From NCBI GenBank assembly GCA_030157785.1, contig JAOAUC010000025.1:1-64000 (forward strand): a stretch of DNA of 64,000 bases, in the 5' to 3' direction. A model generated the notes under the pieces. That model saw nothing but the letters and a program-made list of their open reading frames with translations. It was not told the origin of the DNA and searched no databases. Below, piece after piece: positions 33,687-42,484 of the stretch. The DNA comes from Zoogloea oleivorans. GTDB lineage: Bacteria; Pseudomonadota; Gammaproteobacteria; Burkholderiales; Rhodocyclaceae. The translations under genes were made by a program, and so were the position numbers. Position 1 is the first letter of the stretch. Each line of letters starts with the position of its first letter.

Positions 33687-35273
33687 TTATCCCTGCCCCC
33701 CTCTACCCGCACCGTGCCGCAGGGCACGCCGCAGGGGTCCCGCCGGGGGTCCCAGGCGTGACCTTCTTGTCAAGAAATCGAAAACAGTCAGCCCGGACTG
33801 ATGGCTCAGGGTGTGCACGCAGGCAATCCCCGGCAACCAGCCCGGATCAATCCGGAGTTCTGTGTGCTCCATGTATTCAGTGGTCGTAAGCTTGTCGATG
33901 CAGCGCAGGCTGAGGGCGTGGCCGTATTCCGGCACGCACACCTGGGCCGGGCGCAGCAGCTTGCCGGCGTGGCTGAAGACCGGCCCCGCCGGCCGGGCGA
34001 AGCGGGCATCCGCCACCACCGGATTGGCAGCGTGGGGCTGCCACGGCCCAAGCGGTGTCGGCGCATGAAAGAGGTGCAACTCGTCGTGCTTGTCGGCGCC
34101 GGGCTCGGTGACATTGCCCATCAGCCACCAGCGCCCGTCGTGGGCAAACAGGGTGGCATCCACCAGATCGATGTCGGTGAGGATGTCGGCGACCTTCTCC
34201 CACTTGTCCGGCAAGGCCGAGCAGCGGTACAGCTCGACGGTCCGGTTGGCGCCGCTCTCGGGCACCATCCACAGCGCCCCCTCCCACCAGAACAGGAAGG
34301 GATAGGACAGATGCCAGGGCCGCGCCATAACAGGCACCGGCGCTTCCCAGTTGCCATCCCGATGAACGCGGATGGCCTTCAGGGTGCCGCGGCCTTCCTT
34401 GTAGATGACTTCCTCGATGAACACCCACCAGCCCTCGCCCGCAGCCGGCCACACCATCGGGTCGGCCCAGAAGCGGTCGGCCGGCGGCAGGATCAATTGG
34501 GCACGGGCCGGATCGAAGCAGATGTCCTCGCCGAAAGCCAGCGCAATGCCCCACTGGTCACGGCTCAGGGCCTTGACCGCCGAGCGGGCGACGCTGCGCC
34601 GCAACTGGGTCGAGAAACGCGCACGGGCGCTGATCGACGGCAGCGGATGCGGGGCGCACACAGGCTCCACACGCTGCGGTGGCAAACCGCCGTCGCGGGC
34701 CAGGCGCAGCAATGCCCGGCGCACCATGCCCATGCCCTTGGCGATTGCCCGGCGGCGGTTGCGACGGATCGAAAAACTGCACGAAGCACCCAGGGACGCA
34801 TCGATCAGATGGCCATTGGAAACCGACTCAAGACGAATCGTTGTCGTGTCGGCCCCCGCCACCACCGGCGCCGCACCGGCCAGCGGATCCACCGCAGAAC
34901 GCCCGGCCAGCATCAAGGACCAGTGCCGGGCCGGGCCGGCGGGGATGGGCGCGGGATGGGCGCGCAGGTCGAGCACCACGTCGCAGGCCTGCTCGGCAAG
35001 CCAGTTGCCAGCCGCCATCGGCCCGGTATCGCGGGCCGACCACTCGGCCACGCCGGCCGGCATGTCGAACGCCACGCTCTTCAGCGGCGACGTGCCGCGG
35101 TCGAACACCAGCGCGTCGAGGCGATCGGCCCAGTCGGCGGCCGGCAGAGCTTCACCGTCACGCAGCACCGTGGCCAGCTCGACGCCGGGAAGGGCGTGGC
35201 AGGCCCTGAGCAGGCGCCCGACCCAGGCCGGCACGGGGCCGGCAGGCAGATAGGCGGCGAAGCGGACCATCAT
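33687..35273 (-). CDS. GINT1-like (glucosamine inositolphosphorylceramide transferase family) protein
   Basis: A 528-residue protein. The N-terminal 190 residues are Ala-rich with a weak formyltransferase-like look. The C-terminal 300 residues hold a repeated beta-propeller-like pattern: ADPMVWPAAGEGWWVFIEE, HLSYPFLFWWEGALWMVPESG, LVDATLFAHDGRWWLMGN, and ARPAGPVF. These W/F-rich blades with DP/PF turns match the GINT1-type propeller recalled from plant glucosamine inositolphosphorylceramide transferase and from many bacterial EPS genes. The ATG overlaps the flippase stop (ATGA). Likely a transferase or modifier in repeat-unit assembly; specificity unknown. Confidence 0.75.
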   Translation of the reverse strand: MMVRFAAYLPAGPVPAWVGRLLRACHALPGVELATVLRDGEALPAADWADRLDALVFDRGTSPLKSVAFDMPAGVAEWSARDTGPMAAGNWLAEQACDVVLDLRAHPAPIPAGPARHWSLMLAGRSAVDPLAGAAPVVAGADTTTIRLESVSNGHLIDASLGASCSFSIRRNRRRAIAKGMGMVRRALLRLARDGGLPPQRVEPVCAPHPLPSISARARFSTQLRRSVARSAVKALSRDQWGIALAFGEDICFDPARAQLILPPADRFWADPMVWPAAGEGWWVFIEEVIYKEGRGTLKAIRVHRDGNWEAPVPVMARPWHLSYPFLFWWEGALWMVPESGANRTVELYRCSALPDKWEKVADILTDIDLVDATLFAHDGRWWLMGNVTEPGADKHDELHLFHAPTPLGPWQPHAANPVVADARFARPAGPVFSHAGKLLRPAQVCVPEYGHALSLRCIDKLTTTEYMEHTELRIDPGWLPGIACVHTLSHQSGLTVFDFLTRRSRLGPPAGPLRRALRHGAGRGGQG

Positions 35274-36511
35274 GCGAACACCTCCGGTGCCCGCCGCAGC
35301 ACAGCCCGCCGCAACAAGATGTTGCGCAGCAGGGTAACCAGCAGCAACACAGAAAAAAGGCTCAGGACCGCATTCAGTCCGTTGGGCAACACAACCATCA
35401 CCATCCAGCAGGCCACCACAAAGAAGATCAGCGAGACGAGGTTCACCTGCAGCGGCAGGCGGGTTTCTTCCACCGTTTGCAGGTAGTTGGCTTCAGGCAG
35501 CACCAGCTGACCCACGTAAAAACTCGCCAGCTGGAGCAGGAAGATCGCCGTTGCCCCGCTCAGCGCAAAATCCGGGCGCTTGCCCCACCAGGCCATCAGG
35601 CCCCAGCCGACAATGGCCAACAGGCTGAGCCCACTGTTGAGGCGGACCAGATTGGTGCGCAAAGTGCCCAGCAGCGCCCGCACCTCCGCCACACCCTGCT
35701 GACGCACCACCCGGGCCAGGGCCGGCAGGGCATTGAAAGTCAGGGCCCGCGGAAACAGCAGCAGCACACTGGTCATGCTGCCGATCAGGGCCACCAGACC
35801 GCCATAGCCCTGCCCAGCCACCTGCACGGTCAGCGGGACGAGGATCATCGACATGCCGGCACTCACCAGATTGAGGGCCGCCTGTTCGGCCGCCGTACGG
35901 GCGCTGCCGGCCGGCGGCGGCACGGCGCCTCCGCCGGTGCGGGCCCGACCGATCAGCAGGATCAGGCCGAGAGCGCCCATCAGCGCGGTCGGAATCGCGA
36001 AGGCGGCGTAGGCCATCACCGGATGGGTCGCGCCGAACAAACCCAGCCCGGCAGCCAGCGCCAGCACCACCAGCACCTCCATGACCAGCAGAGCCCGATA
36101 GGTGCCCAGCGCCAGCCCGTAGTGACGGATTAGCGTGTAGGCCGTCCAGCCCGCCAGCAGCAATGCCGTCCAGCCGGGCTCAAAGAGCCAGCCCGCCCAC
36201 GCCAGCAAGGGCAGCGGCAGGCAGGCCAGCAGCGTGAACACCAGCGCGCCGCGGGCAAGGCCGAGCATCACCGGTGCGCTTTTGCCAGCGCCGGCCACCG
36301 GCACGCGGGCCAGGATCAGCGCCGACCAGCCCACCGCCGAGAACAGGCCCAGCATCATGGCGATGGACAGATCGTTGGCAAAGCGGCCAAGGGCTTCGGT
36401 GCCGCACAAGGTCTGGATCAGCATGAAGTGGAGCAGACGCTGGCCGCCCGGCGCCGCCGTCACGGCCAGCACCTCGCCCCGTTTGAGAAGGAACTGCAGG
36501 CGGCTTTTCAT
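35270..36511 (-). CDS. Polysaccharide flippase (Wzx/O-antigen translocase-like)
   Basis: A 413-residue inner-membrane protein with about twelve hydrophobic segments and the spacing of MATE/PST-type flippases. It starts at the ATG 36511, which overlaps the stop of the polymerase gene (ATGA). Segments such as LRFAND-like LGRFANDLSIAMMLGLFSAVG near the N-terminus and LVALIGSMTSVLLLFPRALTFNALPALAR mid-protein fit Wzx. It should flip the completed repeat unit across the inner membrane for polymerisation. Confidence 0.85.
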   Translation of the reverse strand: MKSRLQFLLKRGEVLAVTAAPGGQRLLHFMLIQTLCGTEALGRFANDLSIAMMLGLFSAVGWSALILARVPVAGAGKSAPVMLGLARGALVFTLLACLPLPLLAWAGWLFEPGWTALLLAGWTAYTLIRHYGLALGTYRALLVMEVLVVLALAAGLGLFGATHPVMAYAAFAIPTALMGALGLILLIGRARTGGGAVPPPAGSARTAAEQAALNLVSAGMSMILVPLTVQVAGQGYGGLVALIGSMTSVLLLFPRALTFNALPALARVVRQQGVAEVRALLGTLRTNLVRLNSGLSLLAIVGWGLMAWWGKRPDFALSGATAIFLLQLASFYVGQLVLPEANYLQTVEETRLPLQVNLVSLIFFVVACWMVMVVLPNGLNAVLSLFSVLLLVTLLRNILLRRAVLRRAPEVFA

Positions 36512-37743
36512 GGCGCCGCGCTCCGGGCCTGGCGGCGCTGCCACGCATCTGCCGCCGCCACCAGCGCCAGCGGCATCAACAGGCTCGCCTGGGGGCGAAA
36601 CATGATGCCGTTGCTGAAAGCCGTGGACGCCACCAGGGCCGCCAGCAGCGGTGCGGCCACCCCGGGGGGAAAGATGCGCGCCCACACGGCGAGCACCAGC
36701 AGCACCCCGCCAAGGCCGAGCAGGCCCTGCTGGTTGAGCAGGCGGATGAAGTCGTTATGGGAATCCTTGGCGCTCCACCACCACACTTCGGAAACGATCC
36801 AGTCCGAGCCCTCACCGTGGCCGAACAGCCATTCGAGCAGGTTGCTGTTGGCCAGGATGTCGATTTTCTGCAGCCACATGGAAACCCGCCCTGACGACAG
36901 CTCGACCATCTCGTCCCACGAGGGCAGATGGATCAGGCCGAAGAGCAGCGGCACAAAGGCCAGCGCCAGACCGACCGCCGTCAGCACGAAGAAGGCCAGC
37001 GGCGCCATCCGGCTGGCCTGGACCAGGTACACGGCACCAAAGGCCACGGCTGCCACCATCGAGGTGCGCACGCCCCAGCCGTAGAACACCAGCAAAACCG
37101 AAAACAGCGCCAGCGCGATCAGCAGGCGGCGCCCCAGATGCCCGGCTTCGTAGAGGTAAAGGGACAAGCCGGCGCACACCACGATCAGGTAGGACGTGGT
37201 GTGCAGCGACGCGAAATACACTGGCCAGAAGAGTTCTCCGCCGCGGTTCAACGACGGTGGCAGCAGCACCAGGCCACCGACGACCGCCACCCACACCAGG
37301 CCGAGGGTGGCACGCAGCAGGCGCAAGACCAGCTCGGGCTCGCGCTCGAAGAGGCGCATCAACACCACCGACATCAGCACCGGCGTAACGATCTTCAGAT
37401 ATTCGAAGATCGCCGTCGTGAAGTTGTGCCCGGTCAACACCTCGGTGGTCATAAAGGACGCCATGCCGAGTGGCACCGCCACCAGCACCAGCGGCGCCCG
37501 CTGCAGGATGGCGTCGGCGTAGGTCAGAAGGCCCGAGAAAAGCACTGCCAGCAAAACCATGTCGGCCAGCCGGTTCAGGCTGGACTCCCCTTCGGCGTCG
37601 ATCACCGGCTGGGTCAGCATCACCGACACCGCCAGTTTTCCCCACAGGCCAATGAACAGCGCCCAGCAGAAGCCCCGCGCCACCCGCGTTTCAAAAGGAA
37701 TCGGGTTGCCGGCCGAAGCAGGCACCGGAAGCGCCATGTTCAT
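36508..37743 (-). CDS. O-antigen ligase/polymerase family membrane protein (Wzy/WaaL-like)
   Basis: A 411-residue multi-spanning protein with about eleven membrane segments. The Wzy_C/WaaL signature region lies between about 270 and 340: ELSSGRVSMWLQKIDI followed by FGHGEGSDW and AKDSHNDFIRLLNQQGLLGLGG. The Arg and the SHNDFIRLLNQQG motif are typical of ligases and polymerases. It overlaps the EpsG stop by 1 nt (TGATG). It polymerises repeat units on the periplasmic face or passes the chain on. Confidence 0.92.
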   Translation of the reverse strand: MNMALPVPASAGNPIPFETRVARGFCWALFIGLWGKLAVSVMLTQPVIDAEGESSLNRLADMVLLAVLFSGLLTYADAILQRAPLVLVAVPLGMASFMTTEVLTGHNFTTAIFEYLKIVTPVLMSVVLMRLFEREPELVLRLLRATLGLVWVAVVGGLVLLPPSLNRGGELFWPVYFASLHTTSYLIVVCAGLSLYLYEAGHLGRRLLIALALFSVLLVFYGWGVRTSMVAAVAFGAVYLVQASRMAPLAFFVLTAVGLALAFVPLLFGLIHLPSWDEMVELSSGRVSMWLQKIDILANSNLLEWLFGHGEGSDWIVSEVWWWSAKDSHNDFIRLLNQQGLLGLGGVLLVLAVWARIFPPGVAAPLLAALVASTAFSNGIMFRPQASLLMPLALVAAADAWQRRQARSAAP

Positions 37744-38633
37744 CAGAAGTCGAGAAGCACGCCGCCGATGACCGTCACCCCTGCCTCACGCAGGCTGGCC
37801 GACAGCACAGACAGCCGCTTGTGGGCGGTTTCATGCCGGCGGGCTACCACGATGGCGCTGCCGCAGGCAGCGGCAATCAGCTGGGCATCGGCGCCGACGT
37901 CATCCGCCGGCGTATCCACCAGCGTCATGTCGAAGTCGTCCCGGGCAGCCGCCAGCTGGGCGGCAAAAGTCGGGCGGGCCAGCAGCTCCTGGGGATTTGG
38001 CGGAACGATGCCGGCCTGCAGCACCGACAGCCGGGGAAAGCGCACATGCGCCGGAACCAGCCCCATGTCACTGCGCTCGGCCAGACGGGCCACCAGCCCG
38101 CCCGCCGGGCTCATGCGAAAAAGGCTCTGCTGGCGCGGAAAGCGCAGATCGCCATCGACCAGCAAGGTCCGTTCGCCCAGTTGGGAAAAGACCACCGCCA
38201 GATTCGCCGCCAGCCAGCTGCGCCCCTCGCCACGCGAGGTACCGACAATCGCCACGGTCTTCTGGGCCGGCTTGGCCAGGCGCCGCAATACCAGCTGGCT
38301 GCGCAGCTTGCGCAGGGCCTCCACCCGGGGCGAATCGGGCTCGAAGGCCGCCACCAGCTCAGGATCGACACCCTGGTCACCGACGCGCAGCACCGGGTAA
38401 TCGAACTGGCTGGCGAGGGCGCCCTGCACATCCGCCACCGTCACCAGACCCAGCTCCACCGCCGCCTCGCCGAAGGGAATGCCGCGCTCCTTCTGGCGCG
38501 CCGCCACGCGGCTCACCGCATCAGCCGACAAGCGCCCGCTGGCAACCAGGATTTCGCCCAGGCTCGGGGCCAGCGGCCGGGCCTTCTCGAAGGCCGAAAC
38601 ATTGAGGCGGCCGACCGGATTCTTCATGTCCAT
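37743..38633 (-). CDS. epsG: Chain-length determinant tyrosine kinase, EpsG type
   Basis: A 296-residue BY-kinase/ParA-like ATPase. The N-terminal 70 residues are a GspE_N/MshEN-like domain (LGEILVASGRLSADAVSRVAARQ), a known feature of EpsG. The Walker A region reads TSRGEGRSWLAANLA, with Arg in place of the usual Lys, as is common in the EpsG family. LLVDGDLRFPRQ is the Walker A' Asp. There is no Tyr-rich C-terminal tail. GGAG is 5 nt before the chosen ATG (38633). It partners the membrane EpsF protein to control EPS length and export. Confidence 0.9.
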   Translation of the reverse strand: MDMKNPVGRLNVSAFEKARPLAPSLGEILVASGRLSADAVSRVAARQKERGIPFGEAAVELGLVTVADVQGALASQFDYPVLRVGDQGVDPELVAAFEPDSPRVEALRKLRSQLVLRRLAKPAQKTVAIVGTSRGEGRSWLAANLAVVFSQLGERTLLVDGDLRFPRQQSLFRMSPAGGLVARLAERSDMGLVPAHVRFPRLSVLQAGIVPPNPQELLARPTFAAQLAAARDDFDMTLVDTPADDVGADAQLIAAACGSAIVVARRHETAHKRLSVLSASLREAGVTVIGGVLLDF

Positions 38634-38642
38634 CATCACTCC

Positions 38643-40028
38643 TTAAGCCCGTCGTGCCGCAGCCGGCAGAAAGCGCGCCAGCAGGCCGGGGGCGCTACGC
38701 GCGCCACTACCGATTTCCACCAGCAGCGTTGCGCCAAGGGCGTCGCTCAGATCGCTGGCCCCGCGGATGCGGCGATCCAGCAGTTCGCGCACGATGACCA
38801 CCGCCATGCCGAGCAGGCCGCCAATGAAAGCCGCCAGGCCCACGTTGAGCAGCAGCTTGGGGCTGGCCGCCTCGGTGGGCGGCACGGCCGACGACAGCAG
38901 GGCCACGTTGCCCTGGCGCGACTTGCTCTCGAGGGTGGTCTGGGTCAGGCGCGCCATCACCAGGTCGTAGGCTTTCTGGGCGCTGTCCACCTCGCGTTGC
39001 AGCACGCCCATTTCGTCGCGCTGCTGCTTGAGGGCCAGCACGCGCTGCTTCTGGGCTTCCAGGCGGCTCTTGATGTCGCCTTCCTTCGCCTGGTTGATAC
39101 GGCTGTTAGTGCCCACCACTGCCGCCACCTGGCCGGATTCAGCCCGCAGGCGGCCACGCAGGGATTCGACTTCGCCCTTGACGCGCTGGTACTGGGGATG
39201 GTTTTCGCCGAGGTAGCCGGACAGCTCGATGAGCTTGGCTTCCTGGCGGGCCAGGTCCACCTTGAGAGCCTGGATCAACGGGTTGGTCGCCACTTCGTTC
39301 ATGCCGCCGCCCTGACGCTGGCGTGACGACGTTTCGGTGCTCTGCCCCTGGGCCGCGGTGAACTGGGTGGAAAGCTCGGTGAGGCGGGATGTTTCGAGGT
39401 CGAGCTTCTCGTCGCCGACAAGGCCATGAGCGCTCTGGAATTCGGACAGGCGCACCTGGGCCTGTTCGAGGTTGGCGCGCAGGGACTTGGTGTGCTCGTC
39501 GAACCACACGGCCGACTGGCGGGCTGGCTCGACCTTCAGTTCGAGGTCGGTTTCGGTGTAGGCCAGGGCCAGCGCATTGGCGTAGTCGGCGGCAAACTTC
39601 GGATCGTCGGCGGTAACGGTAATGGTCAGCACATTGCTTTCATGGGACGGGCTGACCTTGACGCCCTTCTTGAGGCGGCCGGCGATCCAGCGGTCGGCAT
39701 CGCCCTGCCCGCCCGACGCCTTCTGCCAGCGTTCGGCCCAGCGCGGCTGTTTGGCCACCTGGAGGGCCGCCACGGCGCGGGCACCTACCCGGTCGCTGGC
39801 AATGATGTCGGCCTGGGTGGCCAGAAAGCCCGGCGTGGTGGCGCCGCTGCCCGGATGCCCGACCAGCGGATCGGTGCCGCGCGCCTCCACCACCACATCG
39901 GCGGTGGCGATGTATTGGCGCGGCAGGACCAGGCTGACCAGCAGCGCGAGCAGGACGACCCCGCCCCACACCAGGTAGAGGCTCTTGCGACGGGCCTTGA
40001 GAACCGCCAGGAGTTGTGAGAATCCCAT
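38643..40028 (-). CDS. epsF: Chain-length determinant protein (Wzz-like), EpsF type
   Basis: A 461-residue inner-membrane polysaccharide co-polymerase. A first membrane helix at about residue 17-38 (YLVWGGVVLLALLVSLVLP), a long periplasmic region with coiled coil (about 150-370, including SLRANLEQAQVRLSEFQ and LEAQKQRVLALKQQRDEM), and a second helix at about 400-425. The tail lacks its own kinase domain; EpsG is encoded 9 bp downstream. Together they act like Wzc split in two. Confidence 0.93.
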   Translation of the reverse strand: MGFSQLLAVLKARRKSLYLVWGGVVLLALLVSLVLPRQYIATADVVVEARGTDPLVGHPGSGATTPGFLATQADIIASDRVGARAVAALQVAKQPRWAERWQKASGGQGDADRWIAGRLKKGVKVSPSHESNVLTITVTADDPKFAADYANALALAYTETDLELKVEPARQSAVWFDEHTKSLRANLEQAQVRLSEFQSAHGLVGDEKLDLETSRLTELSTQFTAAQGQSTETSSRQRQGGGMNEVATNPLIQALKVDLARQEAKLIELSGYLGENHPQYQRVKGEVESLRGRLRAESGQVAAVVGTNSRINQAKEGDIKSRLEAQKQRVLALKQQRDEMGVLQREVDSAQKAYDLVMARLTQTTLESKSRQGNVALLSSAVPPTEAASPKLLLNVGLAAFIGGLLGMAVVIVRELLDRRIRGASDLSDALGATLLVEIGSGARSAPGLLARFLPAAARRA

Positions 40029-40041
40029 TATGTGTTTCCGC

Positions 40042-40887
40042 TCAAAACAGTGCCTCGCGCACGACGATCACGTCGTCCGGCTGCACGGTGTCATTCAGTT
40101 GGGGAGTGAGGATACGGGTTGCCCCATCCTCGCCCCGGCGATGGATGCGGATGCCGCGCTCGGTGCCCCGCGGGCTGAGGCCGCCGCCCATCGAGAGCGC
40201 CTGCAGCACCGTCATCTGACGCTCGACCCGGTAGGCACCGGCGCGCTGCACCTCGCCATACACGTAGAACTGGGGCGCGCGATGCACGTAAAGGGTGTCA
40301 CCGGCCTGGATCGGCACGTCCTTCTCCGGCGTCCAGGTGACGAACAGCTCGGTCACGTCGATCTCGGCGCGCACCCGGCGACCGTTGCGCGTGCCGGTCA
40401 GGATCACCTTGTCGCCCGCCTGGGGGCTTCCGCCGCCGGCCAGGGCCAGCGCGTCGGTCACCTTCATCGTGGTGCTTTCCAGCGGGTAGCGCCCCGGGCG
40501 CGCCACCTGCCCGAGCACCGAAACCTGCGCCCCGCGCACTTGCTGCAGCACCAGGGTGACCTGCGGCTGGAGCACGAAACCGCCCTTGCGCAGGCCGTCG
40601 GCAATGGCCTTCTCGGCTGCCGCCACACTGAGCCCGCCGATCTGCACGCTGCCCACCAGCGGGTAGCTGATCACGCCGGTTTCCGACACCCGCGTTTCGA
40701 GGCTCAGGTCCGGGTTCTGGAAGACCGAGATCTTTACCCCGTCACCCGGCCCGAGACGATATTCCTGCGCAGCCGGTTCGCTGGCACGCACGAGCGCCGG
40801 CACCAGCACGAGGGCCAGCATCACCGACGCCAGCACGCGGCCCAGCCAGGCCTTCTTTCCGATCCAGCATTCCCTCAAAACAGCCAC
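40042..40887 (-). CDS. epsE: Polysaccharide export protein (Wza-like), EpsE type
   Basis: A 281-residue outer-membrane export protein. It probably starts at a GTG (40887) preceded by GGGAG, inside the last codons of the upstream EpsL gene. A hydrophobic segment LGRVLASVMLALVLVPALVRA forms the signal peptide with cleavage near ALVRA-SEP; there is no lipobox Cys. The mature part has the Poly_export domain (YRLGPGDGVKISVFQNPDLS) and SLBB domains (VSVLGQVARPGRYPLE, VYVHRAPQFYVYGEVQRAGAY-like repeats) that form the periplasmic ring. Confidence 0.92.
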   Translation of the reverse strand: MAVLRECWIGKKAWLGRVLASVMLALVLVPALVRASEPAAQEYRLGPGDGVKISVFQNPDLSLETRVSETGVISYPLVGSVQIGGLSVAAAEKAIADGLRKGGFVLQPQVTLVLQQVRGAQVSVLGQVARPGRYPLESTTMKVTDALALAGGGSPQAGDKVILTGTRNGRRVRAEIDVTELFVTWTPEKDVPIQAGDTLYVHRAPQFYVYGEVQRAGAYRVERQMTVLQALSMGGGLSPRGTERGIRIHRRGEDGATRILTPQLNDTVQPDDVIVVREALF

Positions 40888-42314
40888 TGAAGACTCCCTG
40901 CCAATGTCCAATAGTTGAAACTCAAACCGGCCTCGGTCGAATCCCGGTTTTCCCGCGTCAGGCTGCTCACCCAGCGGGTATGTGCCGTTACTTGCCAGGT
41001 GGCGGCCACCGAAGTGAGCAGCCCCTGGTCCTGTCTTCTGGCGGCCACCCGCGCGCCAAATCCCGGGTCGCCCCGGTACTCGGCATCGCGCCACTCGGCA
41101 CGCCCCTCGATGCGCAACTTCGGGGAGTAATCCCACACGACGCCCCCGGCCAGCCGCTTTGTCGCCACATAACTCGACACAAAATCCTGGGCCGGCTCCA
41201 CGTCGTAACGCAGCGTGCCATTGAGCTGCAGGCGCGGCGTAAGCTGCCACTCCAGCCCCAGCAACCCGTTGCGGCCCGAAAAATCATTCTGGGGGTAGCG
41301 CCCGTAACTGCGGCTGATCGTCCCCATCCGCACCAATCCGCGCGTCCCGCTGCGCAGCGGCAGCGAAGCCTCTGCAAAAATCTCTTCCTGTTCAAAACGC
41401 TTTTCCGCCAGCGCGCCCGCATCGGTCGGCAGGTTCGGGTACTGCCCCCGCGCCTTCCGGCGGGTAATCGCCACTACGGCGCCCGAATCCGGCACATAGC
41501 GCAGCACCGTATCCACGCCGGCAAAATCGATCTCGTTGCTCGGCCGGGTGCCGTCCGGGTAGCGCCGGTTGCCCTGCGCCGCCTGCACGCCCACTTCCCA
41601 GCCCGGCACCACACGGTAAAAGGCGCTGCCGGTGTTCTGGCGCGTCACACCCAGGCTGCGCTGGCTGCTCCGGTAGTAGGCGAAGTCGTCCAGCGCCTCG
41701 CGGTATTCGGTACTCAGCTCGCCCTTCCAGTTGGGGCCGGCCGTCCAGCGCCAGCGCCCGACGGCGGTGCTGGCGTTGTGATTCAGAAAATCAAAGGCGC
41801 CGTAGCGAGCCAGGCTGAGGTCGTAATCAAGGGCCAGTTGCTGCCCCGCGTAAGACTTCTCGAGCCCCAGGCCCAGCCGGGTCGTGCTGTACCAGTCGCC
41901 CATCTGCGCCAAGCCTGCCGCCGTAGCCGCTGCCGCGCCGGAAAGGCGAAAAACATTGCTGTCGTAGCCGGCCGTTTCGCTAACCCGGATCCGCGAACCG
42001 ATTCCCTTGGCCAGCGGCAGATCGAGCGGGTCGCTGCCACGCGCTTCAGCGGCCACTGCGGCCGAGGCAGCACTGAGGCCCCGGCTCGGCTCGAGCTGCA
42101 GCGCCTCCAGCTCATCGCTCTCGAAAACAGGGCTGGCGGGGCGCGGCTCGCCAAGCAGGATCGAGGCGCGCAGGGCCGGCAAGTCACCTGCCAAAGCGGG
42201 CATACCAGCGCCCAGCACCAGCAGGACACTCCCAACACGAACGCCAAATTCGCCCAAATCGAAATCCAAAAAAACGCAGTGGGCGCATCTTGAGTCAGTC
42301 ACTAGGGAAAACAA
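40875..42314 (-). CDS. epsL: Outer-membrane beta-barrel protein, EpsL-like
   Basis: A protein of up to 479 residues. Its start is unclear: no ATG precedes the hydrophobic segment VGSVLLVLGAGMPALA, so translation must begin at a TTG or GTG (candidates 42314, 42302 or a TTG nearer the segment). The mature part is made of alternating strand patterns typical of an outer-membrane barrel (YDSNVFRLS, TTRLGLGLEKSYAGQQLALDYDLSLARY-like strands, ending SFNYWTLAGSLQWLF with the terminal Phe that barrel insertion needs). EpsL-type proteins accompany EpsE/F/G export systems. First gene of the minus-strand EPS operon, divergent from epsB. Confidence 0.82.
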   Translation of the reverse strand: MFSLVTDSRCAHCVFLDFDLGEFGVRVGSVLLVLGAGMPALAGDLPALRASILLGEPRPASPVFESDELEALQLEPSRGLSAASAAVAAEARGSDPLDLPLAKGIGSRIRVSETAGYDSNVFRLSGAAAATAAGLAQMGDWYSTTRLGLGLEKSYAGQQLALDYDLSLARYGAFDFLNHNASTAVGRWRWTAGPNWKGELSTEYREALDDFAYYRSSQRSLGVTRQNTGSAFYRVVPGWEVGVQAAQGNRRYPDGTRPSNEIDFAGVDTVLRYVPDSGAVVAITRRKARGQYPNLPTDAGALAEKRFEQEEIFAEASLPLRSGTRGLVRMGTISRSYGRYPQNDFSGRNGLLGLEWQLTPRLQLNGTLRYDVEPAQDFVSSYVATKRLAGGVVWDYSPKLRIEGRAEWRDAEYRGDPGFGARVAARRQDQGLLTSVAATWQVTAHTRWVSSLTRENRDSTEAGLSFNYWTLAGSLQWLF

Positions 42315-42330
42315 GCCAATTTCTACTCAA

Positions 42331-42390
42331 TTTGCAAAAACTCATCATCGTCGTGTTCGATTTTGCAAAAGACTTCACATTTCATGCAAA
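42331..42390. promoter_or_regulatory. Three phased TTTGCAAA-like palindromes upstream of epsB
   Basis: Palindromic centres GC at about 42334.5 (TTTGCAAA), 42365.5 (TTTTGCAAAA) and 42386.5 (ATGCAAAT) lie 31 and 21 bp apart, close to 3 and 2 helical turns, just upstream of the epsB promoter in the epsL-epsB divergent region. They look like a set of binding sites on one DNA face. Confidence 0.55.
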
Positions 42391-42391
42391 T

Positions 42392-42419
42392 TTGACAATT
42401 TTCCGACATCTTTTATTCT
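42392..42419 (+). promoter_or_regulatory. Sigma-70-type promoter of epsB
   Basis: A perfect TTGACA at 42392-42397 and TATTCT at 42414-42419 with a 16-bp spacer, about 65 bp upstream of the epsB ATG. Confidence 0.65.
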
Positions 42420-42484
42420 TGAGGTACCGTAGATTCTCACCAGCTTCAGACACCCAACGGACAAGCCCCTCAGCAAGACAGCCC

